From: Candidatus Aminicenantota bacterium
Lineage (GTDB): Bacteria > Acidobacteriota > Aminicenantia > UBA2199
Direction of reading: 5' to 3'
Assembly (NCBI GenBank): GCA_030639705.1
Contig: DAOWKX010000219.1
Coordinates: 1 to 6,359, forward strand
Length of the DNA: 6,359 bases
In this document: in pieces, positions 1 to 5,460 of the stretch
Numbering within the stretch: the first letter of the stretch is position 1
Layout: each line of letters opens with the position of its first letter
Program-made: the position numbers and the translations under genes
Notes under the pieces: generated by a model
The model's input: only the letters and a program-made list of their open reading frames with translations
Told to the model about the DNA's origin: nothing
Databases searched by the model: none

Positions 1-2
1 CC

Positions 3-830
3 CAGCTTGAAAAAAGTGACAACTTCAAACTGGAAGTGATAGAGAAATCAACCGAGAAAACTAAGAAGTGGTTCAAACTTAAGAAAATGCTGGAAGCAGA
101 AATCATTCTTCCCCAGGAGAGAACCTCAATTTTCGGATTTGAAAATTCAGCGGGAAGGCCCTATTTTATTTCCCTGCAGCGGGGCAAGGACAGGGAAATC
201 ACGGGTAAGGAACCCCTTATGGTAGCATCAATCAAGCGTCCACGGCTGATCAAAAAGGTACAGCCCGCATATCCCAAGGAAGCCCTGAAAAAGAATATTA
301 GCGGAAAAGTGATTCTAGAATGCACCACTGATATTTATGGGCGGGTAAAAAAACTGGAAGTAACCGAAGGCCATCCGCTCCTGAGCCAAGCTGCCATTGA
401 AGCGGTCAAGCAGTGGGTCTATGAACCCTACATATTGAATAAAGAACCCCAGGGAGTAAAATTCACAGTTCTGATCAAATTCAAGCTGGCAGGTAAGAAA
501 AAAGGCAAATCAGATCAGTCTCTTGAAAAAATCTCAAAGAAAAATGCAAAATTTTCCCGGGAACAGCTGATCAACAATTTAAAAAACAATGTCTATAGCG
601 GAGAGCCCATGGATCTTGAGTTCGAAAATGCAGATCTGAAAAATGTCATACATTTTCTTTCCAAAATTTCCAACCTGAAAATGATCCTGGATAAAGGAAT
701 CACTGGAAAGGTCACCTGTAAGTTCAATCAGATTCCCTGGGACAAGGCCCTGGCTTCCTTTTTACAGGAAAACCGCCTGGAATTGGTACTGGAGAATAAC
801 CAACTCAAAATCAGAAAATTGAAAAAATAG
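3..830 (+). CDS. TonB C-terminal domain protein with C-terminal secretin-like (STN/N1) domain, 5'-partial
   Basis: The frame is open from the left edge, so the true start lies upstream. A GTG at 36 is in frame but has no Shine-Dalgarno sequence, and the residues before it (LEKSDNFKLE) read as normal protein. Numbering from that GTG, residues 1-60 hold a short beta-rich segment (FGFENSAGRPYFISL). Residues about 62-151 form a TonB C-terminal domain with the typical YPKEAL, GKVILE and AIEAVKQWVYEP elements. A lysine-rich linker follows at about 152-180. Residues about 186-262 resemble the short N-terminal domain of secretins and TonB-dependent receptors (GEPMDLEFENADLKNVIHFL, then GKVTCKFNQIPWDKAL), closest in style to PilQ. 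No barrel follows. Known TonB domains contact outer-membrane proteins in the periplasm, so a periplasmic protein-contact or energy-transduction role is inferred. A signal peptide or membrane anchor cannot be seen because the N-terminus is missing. Confidence 0.85.
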   Translation, partial: QLEKSDNFKLEVIEKSTEKTKKWFKLKKMLEAEIILPQERTSIFGFENSAGRPYFISLQRGKDREITGKEPLMVASIKRPRLIKKVQPAYPKEALKKNISGKVILECTTDIYGRVKKLEVTEGHPLLSQAAIEAVKQWVYEPYILNKEPQGVKFTVLIKFKLAGKKKGKSDQSLEKISKKNAKFSREQLINNLKNNVYSGEPMDLEFENADLKNVIHFLSKISNLKMILDKGITGKVTCKFNQIPWDKALASFLQENRLELVLENNQLKIRKLKK

Positions 831-890
831 AAAATAATATTACTGTTTCCAAATTCTAAATTATAAACAAACCAGGACATATCCGATTTT

Positions 891-913
891 TAAGAAAAAG
901 GTGCGGTCCGCCC
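891..913 (-). terminator. possible rho-independent terminator of the ATPase gene
   Basis: Read on the minus strand, GGGCG and CGCACC can pair around a GAC loop (five G-C pairs with one bulged A), followed directly by TTTTTCTT. It lies about 60 nt past the ATPase stop codon. The stem is short and bulged, so this is a tentative call. Confidence 0.35.
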
Positions 914-927
914 GGGTGAGTATGATT

Positions 928-946
928 ATATCCTGATCCCACTGAA
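928..946. repeat. 19-bp direct repeat, copy 1
   Basis: The sequence atatcctgatcccactgaa occurs here and again, identical and in the same orientation, at 2257-2275. Bases on both sides of the match differ. The two copies bracket the ATPase gene, with starts 1,329 bp apart. An exact 19-mer pair is not expected by chance in 6.4 kb. Confidence 0.85.
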
Positions 947-974
947 CACACTACATTGACATAGATTTGAACCC

Positions 975-2102
975 TTATATTTGGAGATTGTTGGTTTCTG
1001 AAAGCCAGGTTGCAATATCTCGCATTTCACAGCCATCAGGAAAGGTTTTTTCTCTATCTAAATTATAAACTAACTGGATTTTTAAGGCTCCAGGAAAATA
1101 TTTTGAGAATATTTTAAAATTTTTACTTAAATTTCTGTCACCCAATTTAACCTCAATCATGGTTTTATTACCTTCAATGCTCACGAGAAAATCTATCTCC
1201 TTCCCATCCTTATTCTTTAAATAATTTAAAGACACTTCATAACCCAGGCAATCCTCTAAAAAGTTTAATCTTTTTAAAAGTGAGCAAGCTGTCAGATTCT
1301 CAATTTTTGCACCTATATCTCCCTTAATAAGCCCTGTATCATAAAAATAATATTTAGGCTCTTTTAGTATGGAGCGGGCAATATTTCTATGAAAAGGCCT
1401 TACAGGAAATACTAAGTATAGAGTTTCAAGAATCCTCAGCCATCTTTTTACAGTTTTCGGATCACATGAAAGATCTCTCGAAAGACTCGCATAAGAAATA
1501 GGTGAACCAACCCTGTATTTAAGCAATTCAATCAAAGTTTCAAGGGCTTGTATATTTTTTACAGACTCATAGTCAATTAAATCATGCCTTAAAATGATAT
1601 CAAGATGGCTTTTTGTCCACCTTCTATAAAACGTCAAATCCTCTTTTAAAAAGGGTTCGGGAAAACCTCCAATCTCCAAAATTCTTTCAAATGCTGATTT
1701 TGGATTAATCGTATTTTTAACTTCTGTTAAATCAAAAGGGTGAAGTCTGAACTGAAAATATCTTCCTGCTAAGGAGTCCCCGGTTTTTCTTATAGTATCC
1801 AATTTTGCACTTCCTGTTACTATAATTTTATTTTTAAGTCTTTCTACATCATAAATCCCTTTTAAAAAGGATTTCCAATTTTTCATCTTATGAATTTCGT
1901 CAAAAATAATGACCTCTTTTTTTCTGTCCCAGCTTCTCTCCTTTAACATTATACGATGTTCAGGATAATCATAATTGAGATAATCGAAATTGCTGTTTAT
2001 CATTTGTGCAAGGGTGGTTTTCCCCACCTGCCTTGGCCCTGTTATAATGATGATTTTTTCCCCTAGATCCTTTTTTATAAAATCCTCAAGATACCTTTTC
2101 AT
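975..2102 (-). CDS. AAA_14/DUF4143-type ATP-binding protein
   Basis: This is a complete 375-residue protein, normal for the family. Residues 1-120 form an AAA+ ATPase core: Walker A GPRQVGKTT at 22-30, Walker B VIIFDEIHK with D68-E69, a sensor-1-like stretch VTGSAK at 95-100, and GDSLAGR ending at R114, a likely arginine finger. Residues about 195-235 look like a winged helix (SYASLSRDL, then KTVKRWLRILETL). The C-terminal part matches DUF4143, with EIDFLV at 302-307 and IEVKL at 316-320; D304, E317 and K319 match the spacing of a PD-(D/E)XK nuclease fold. Such ATPases are common, often multicopy orphan genes in bacteria and archaea, and their biological role is unsettled. The gene is A+T-rich (hand counts: 13/60 and 18/60 G+C at 1081-1140 and 1261-1320, against 26/60 and 24/60 at two places in hisC). 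It opposes its neighbours and has its own promoter, so recent acquisition is likely. Confidence 0.93.
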   Translation of the reverse strand: MKRYLEDFIKKDLGEKIIIITGPRQVGKTTLAQMINSNFDYLNYDYPEHRIMLKERSWDRKKEVIIFDEIHKMKNWKSFLKGIYDVERLKNKIIVTGSAKLDTIRKTGDSLAGRYFQFRLHPFDLTEVKNTINPKSAFERILEIGGFPEPFLKEDLTFYRRWTKSHLDIILRHDLIDYESVKNIQALETLIELLKYRVGSPISYASLSRDLSCDPKTVKRWLRILETLYLVFPVRPFHRNIARSILKEPKYYFYDTGLIKGDIGAKIENLTACSLLKRLNFLEDCLGYEVSLNYLKNKDGKEIDFLVSIEGNKTMIEVKLGDRNLSKNFKIFSKYFPGALKIQLVYNLDREKTFPDGCEMRDIATWLSETNNLQI

Positions 2103-2108
2103 ACGACT

Positions 2109-2136
2109 ATTATACCTTTTATTCCCGTTTCGTCAA
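2109..2136 (-). promoter_or_regulatory. sigma70-like promoter of the ATPase gene, leaderless type
   Basis: On the minus strand, TTGACG (2131-2136, five of six consensus bases) is followed by a 16-bp spacer and a perfect TATAAT (2109-2114). The usual six-base gap from the -10 box to +1 places the transcription start on the A of the ATG at 2102. The start codon has no Shine-Dalgarno sequence between it and the -10 box, so a leaderless mRNA is predicted. This also supports the chosen start codon. Confidence 0.72.
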
Positions 2137-2166
2137 GACTTTTCTGGAGTTCTCTCCATTTTAGTC
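2137..2166. promoter_or_regulatory. imperfect dyad abutting the -35 box, possible operator
   Basis: GACT-N4-TGGAG-ttct-CTCCA-N4-AGTC forms a symmetrical element with 9 of 13 arm positions paired. It begins at the base next to the -35 hexamer of the ATPase promoter. The position suits a regulator binding site, or it may simply form a hairpin. No known operator is recognised. Confidence 0.3.
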
Positions 2167-2256
2167 GTAATTGATCCAAAACCCAAATGAGGAATACCAA
2201 GTATGAATCTGCCCATGGTTGTATGAAAAAAGAAAAAGGTTATAAATATAAAAGGG

Positions 2257-2275
2257 ATATCCTGATCCCACTGAA
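2257..2275. repeat. 19-bp direct repeat, copy 2
   Basis: This is the identical partner of 928-946. It begins 155 bp beyond the ATPase start codon and ends 17 bp before the -35 box of the M50 protease promoter. This copy also lies in a small GGGAT-N6-ATCCC dyad (2254-2269), which copy 1 lacks. Confidence 0.85.
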
Positions 2276-2292
2276 GAGAGAACAATTTTCAG

Positions 2293-2321
2293 TTGACTGG
2301 GATAATCATTTATGTTATTTT
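2293..2321 (+). promoter_or_regulatory. probable promoter of the M50-scpA-scpB-hisC row
   Basis: TTGACT (2293-2298, five of six consensus bases), a 17-bp spacer and TATTTT (2316-2321, four of six) point rightward. Transcription would start around 2326-2331, leaving a leader of at most a few bases before the ATG at 2331. That agrees with the absence of any purine-rich ribosome site there (ctctatatc precedes the ATG). The weak -10 box limits confidence. Confidence 0.45.
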
Positions 2322-2330
2322 CTCTATATC

Positions 2331-2961
2331 ATGGAAAAAATTCTAACCTATGTGATCCAATTTGCAGTTGTTTTATTTGCCATTTCCATACATGAAGCTG
2401 CTCACGGCTGGATGGCCAATTTTTTCGGAGACCCCACTGCCAAACTGCAGGGACGGATCACCCTGAATCCGATTGCCCACATCGATCTGGTAGGGACCAT
2501 CATTTTCCCCCTGCTTTTAATCGCCATGGGTGCACCGGTTTTTGGCTGGGCAAAACCAGTGATGGTGAATCCCTATAACCTCAGAAACCCCAAACGGGAT
2601 CACATGTTTATCGCCGCTGCCGGACCGGGATCCAATATAATAGCCAGTGTTGTGACCATTATCATCTTTATCATCTTGAGAAGACTCAATATCATCTCCC
2701 TCATGAATCCCGGTATTATCGCCCTGATCCTGTTCTATCTGATTGTCATCAACATTTTTCTGGCCATTTTCAACTTAATTCCCATCCCCCCCCCTGGATG
2801 GCAGCGGAATTATCGAGGGATTGTTAAAGGGACAGGCCCTGGAGTCTTATCAAAAGATAAAACCCTTTGGCTTCATCATTCTCATTGTCATTATTTATGC
2901 GGGATTTCTGGATATCCTGGCCAGGCCAATCCTAAATTTCATCATCAATATACTGGCCTGA
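2331..2961 (+). CDS. site-2 protease family (M50) membrane metalloprotease, frameshifted
   Basis: This is an intramembrane zinc metalloprotease of the short S2P class. The start at 2331 places the zinc motif HEAAH at residues 21-25 inside the first membrane helix, as in relatives; in-frame ATGs at 2187 and 2223 would add a polar tail foreign to the family. Conserved AAGPGSN lies at 96-102, with hydrophobic helices at about 3-20, 52-67, 102-118, 127-148 and 179-205. The frame breaks in a run of nine C at 2786-2794. With eight C the protein reads NLIPIPPLDG, restoring the third zinc ligand D156, then continues through a last helix to a TGA at 2959-2961, 209 residues in all, a normal length. As given, the frame instead turns into a non-family tail (PGWQRNYRG) and stops at 3026, 14 nt into scpA. 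The break may be a sequence error, a true mutation or a slippage site. It is the first gene of the row leading to scpA, 51 nt upstream. Confidence 0.88.
2786..2794 (+). other. C9 homopolymer at the frameshift point
   Basis: Nine consecutive C residues lie within the M50 protease codons for PIPPLDG. Eight would keep the family frame. The tract overlaps the motif carrying the third zinc ligand, so one added base removes the active site and last helix. Confidence 0.9.
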
Positions 2962-3012
2962 GACGAGCCAAATGGATAATGGTCCGGTTGCCCGAAGCAG
3001 GATTGAAACCAG

Positions 3013-3741
3013 ATGAACGAAACTGAAATATACCAAGTTCAAACCGAGTCTTTCGAAGGTCCTCTGGATCTACTGCTCTACTTAATCCGCAAGAACAAGA
3101 TGAACATCCTGGATGTAAGAATCTCGGAAATCACCTCCGAATATCTCTATTACCTCCAGAATTGCCAGGGAATCAATCCCAGCCAGGAGGGGGATTTTCT
3201 GATGACCGCTTCCACCCTCATCTATATTAAATCCCGGTCTCTGTTGCCCAGAGCAGGAAGTTCGCAAGAAGAGTCACCCGAGGATAAATTAATTCATACT
3301 CTGATCGAATATGACAAAATTCAAAAAATTTCCAGACTGCTCCGGGAAATGGAAAATGACACCCTGTTACTCTGGAAAAGAGAGGAAATCTCCGAACATT
3401 TTGAAAACAGGGAATTCGATATCGAAGAAGTGTCCACCTTTCAGCTGGCAGAAATTTTCCTCAATGTCATTAAAAAAAGAGAAAAGGAGGAATACCTATA
3501 CCTAGAGTCAAAAAATTATACAATCGAACACAAGATAGAGGAGATTCTCGGACTGCTGGAATCCAACCGGTATTTGAACTTGTTTAAATATACCGAAAGT
3601 TTGGATTCCATTGAAGAAATCATGGTCAGTTTTTTCGCTTTACTGGAGATGATCAAGCAGCATCTGGTGATGGCCCTCCAAAAAAAAAATTTTGATTCCA
3701 TTTCGGTCTGGAAAAAAAGCCCGGATCCCCAACTGCAATGA
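3013..3741 (+). CDS. scpA: segregation and condensation protein A (ScpA)
   Basis: ScpA is the kleisin subunit that bridges the SMC dimer and binds ScpB, acting on the nucleoid in chromosome compaction and segregation. The 242-residue length is normal. The N-terminal signature FEGPLDLLLYLIRKNKMNIL (residues 14-33) followed by EITSEYLYYL is diagnostic. The middle is helical and acidic (EESPEDKLIHTLIEYDKIQK), and the C-terminal part ends in the winged-helix segment that contacts the SMC head (IMVSFFALLEMIKQHLVMAL). The ATG at 3013 is the first possible start, since an in-frame stop lies at 3004-3006; an AGGA at 2999-3002 with 10-nt spacing is a modest ribosome site. The stop overlaps the scpB start as ATGA. 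An A10 run at 3680-3689 lies near the 3' end, but the frame across it is intact. Confidence 0.96.
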   Translation: MNETEIYQVQTESFEGPLDLLLYLIRKNKMNILDVRISEITSEYLYYLQNCQGINPSQEGDFLMTASTLIYIKSRSLLPRAGSSQEESPEDKLIHTLIEYDKIQKISRLLREMENDTLLLWKREEISEHFENREFDIEEVSTFQLAEIFLNVIKKREKEEYLYLESKNYTIEHKIEEILGLLESNRYLNLFKYTESLDSIEEIMVSFFALLEMIKQHLVMALQKKNFDSISVWKKSPDPQLQ

Positions 3742-4337
3742 CAGAGGATCATCCGTTCAACCTGGATTTAATCGATCGGCAGATCGCCTTTATTGAGTCC
3801 ATTCTCTTTGTTTCCAAGGAGCCGATCGAGCCTGAAAAAATATTGAATTACCTGAACTGTAAAAACATCGGGGATTTCGAAAAACTCATATCCAGAATGG
3901 AAGCCGCTTATCTCGATAACGGAAGGGGTATCCTGCTGAAAAGATCCGGCGGAGGTCTTCAGCTGGTGACCAAACCGGAGATCCATGAGCATTTAAAGGA
4001 TTTTTTTACCATCAAAACCTCATCAAAATTAACCATTCCCTCCCTGGAAACACTTTCCATAGTTGCCTACCGCCAGCCGGTTACCATAGCCGAGATATCG
4101 GATTTGCGCAGCGTCAACTCCATCGGACCGGTCAAAAGCCTTTTGCAGAAAAAGCTGATCCGGATCTCTGGCCGGAAAAAGGTTCCGGGATTGCCCCTGC
4201 TGTATTCGACCACCCAGGAATTTTTACTCTATTTCGGTTTGAACGATCTGTCAGAATTGCCTTCGCTCGAGGAATTGACCGAGATGTTTGAGGAAAAAGA
4301 GCAGCCGTCATTGTTTAAGAGAAACAATCAGGAGTGA
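3738..4337 (+). CDS. scpB: segregation and condensation protein B (ScpB)
   Basis: ScpB is the dimeric winged-helix partner of ScpA in the SMC-ScpAB complex. The 199-residue length is typical. The first winged-helix region begins near residue 11 (RQIAFIESILFVSKEPIEPE), and the second carries the family hallmark LSIVAYRQPVTIAEISDLR at about 106-124, then GRKKVPGLPLLYSTTQEFLLYFG at about 145-167 and the tail motif LSELPSLEEL. The start is shared with the scpA stop (ATGA, 4-nt overlap) and no separate ribosome site is visible, so translation probably depends on ribosomes finishing scpA; this would also help balance the subunits. hisC follows after 3 nt. Confidence 0.96.
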   Translation: MTEDHPFNLDLIDRQIAFIESILFVSKEPIEPEKILNYLNCKNIGDFEKLISRMEAAYLDNGRGILLKRSGGGLQLVTKPEIHEHLKDFFTIKTSSKLTIPSLETLSIVAYRQPVTIAEISDLRSVNSIGPVKSLLQKKLIRISGRKKVPGLPLLYSTTQEFLLYFGLNDLSELPSLEELTEMFEEKEQPSLFKRNNQE

Positions 4338-4340
4338 TGA

Positions 4341-5450
4341 ATGAAAAACTTAATCAATCCCAATATCATTGGCTTGAACCCCTATATTCCCGGAATTCCC
4401 CTGGAGGAGATCAAGGAAAAATACAATCTGGAGAGAGTGGTCAAGCTGGCCTCAAATGAAAATCCCTTCACCCTGCCCCGAAATGTCTCCGAGATAATCC
4501 AGAAGGAAATCCTCTCTTTAAACCGATACCCGGATTCAGACAGTCACGCGCTTCTGAAGGAAATCGCCCGTTATCATGGTTTGGATAAAGAGAATGTCAT
4601 CGTGGGCAGCGGTTCCGTGGAAATCATCAAGATGATTGTCAGGACCTTTCTGAAACCCGGACAGCGGATTTTATCTTCCCGGAATACCTTTGTCATGTTC
4701 AAGATTTCCACGGTGGAGCACGCCGGCAACCAGGCCTATGTGGAAGCCGAAATGGATGAGGGGTACGGATATGATCTCGATAATATGCTCAAGCGGGTGG
4801 ATGAAACCACCAAAATTATATTTATTGCCAATCCCAATAATCCCACCGGCACCATGCTCCCCAGGCAAAAGGTTCTGGACTTCATTGAAAAAATTCCCCC
4901 GGAAACTTTTGTCATCCTGGATAATGCCTATGAGGAGTATGTATCCAATCCCCAGGATCACCTGAGCGGGATTGATCTGGCCGTAAACCGAAAAAACATC
5001 ATTGTATTAAGAACCTTTTCAAAAATATATGCCCTGGCCGGCCTGAGGATTGGTTATGGCATTGCCAATGAAAAGATCATTTATTACCTGAACCAGATCA
5101 GACCTCCCTTCAATGTTACCCGCATGGCCCAGAAGGCTGCCCAGGTCTCTCTGGAAAATGATGACTTCAAACTCCGGTCATCCCGACTGAATCAAAAAAA
5201 CAAGGACCTGTTATTCACCCAGTTGACAGCCATGGGCTTCAGGGTGATTCCCTCGCAAACCAATTTCTTACTGTTTTTTCCGGGAAAAAACGTCAATGAA
5301 CTGCATCAAAGATTATTAAAGGAGGGAGTCATCATCAGGCCGCTGCATGCCTTCGGGATACCCGACGGAATTCGGCTGACCATCGGATTCGAAGCGGACA
5401 ATGACTTCTTCATTGAAAAACTTAAAAAAGTCCTGCCCGAACTGGATTGA
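4341..5450 (+). CDS. hisC: histidinol-phosphate aminotransferase (HisC)
   Basis: This is a PLP-dependent class I/II aminotransferase that converts imidazole-acetol phosphate and glutamate to L-histidinol phosphate and 2-oxoglutarate in the cytosol. Its 369 residues are full length. Visible motifs are KLASNENPF (35-43), NRYPD (61-65), NPNNPTG (164-170), cofactor-pairing D194 with Y197 in LDNAYEEY, PLP lysine K228 in TFSKIYALAGLRIGYG, R236, and the substrate arginine R345 in GIRLTIG. Where most relatives have DEAY this protein has DNAY. A good AGGAG at 4330-4334 with 6-nt spacing fixes the start. It sits 3 nt after scpB and is the last gene of the row. No other his gene is in view, so a role in tyrosine/phenylalanine transamination, known for some HisC-like enzymes, cannot be excluded. 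Confidence 0.93.
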   Translation: MKNLINPNIIGLNPYIPGIPLEEIKEKYNLERVVKLASNENPFTLPRNVSEIIQKEILSLNRYPDSDSHALLKEIARYHGLDKENVIVGSGSVEIIKMIVRTFLKPGQRILSSRNTFVMFKISTVEHAGNQAYVEAEMDEGYGYDLDNMLKRVDETTKIIFIANPNNPTGTMLPRQKVLDFIEKIPPETFVILDNAYEEYVSNPQDHLSGIDLAVNRKNIIVLRTFSKIYALAGLRIGYGIANEKIIYYLNQIRPPFNVTRMAQKAAQVSLENDDFKLRSSRLNQKNKDLLFTQLTAMGFRVIPSQTNFLLFFPGKNVNELHQRLLKEGVIIRPLHAFGIPDGIRLTIGFEADNDFFIEKLKKVLPELD

Positions 5451-5460
5451 GGTCCGGAAA

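Noticed and set aside
873..890. Rightward terminator after the TonB gene (GGA-CATA-TCC followed by gattttt)
   Set aside because: A three-base-pair stem is not a credible terminator.
855..1070. 14-bp repeat tctaaattataaac at 855-868 and 1057-1070
   Set aside because: Very A+T-rich and short, with one copy inside the ATPase coding sequence; chance is a fair explanation.
1990..2190. Open frame on the + strand opposite the ATPase start
   Set aside because: Antisense to the conserved Walker A region, with low-complexity hydrophobic content and no family resemblance; a shadow of the ATPase gene.
972..2256. Terminal inverted repeats of a transposon (cccttatattt at 972-982 against aaatataaaaggg at 2244-2256)
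   Set aside because: The match needs a 2-nt gap, is low in complexity, and the left arm overlaps the ATPase stop codon. No transposase is present.
2187..2330. N-terminal extension of the M50 protease from the ATG at 2187 or 2223
   Set aside because: The added residues are polar, unlike the family, and the region contains the 19-bp repeat and a plausible promoter. The start at 2331 fits the usual distance to HExxH.
4671..4965. Open frames on both strands inside hisC
   Set aside because: They overlap conserved HisC motifs in other frames and have no recognisable domain.
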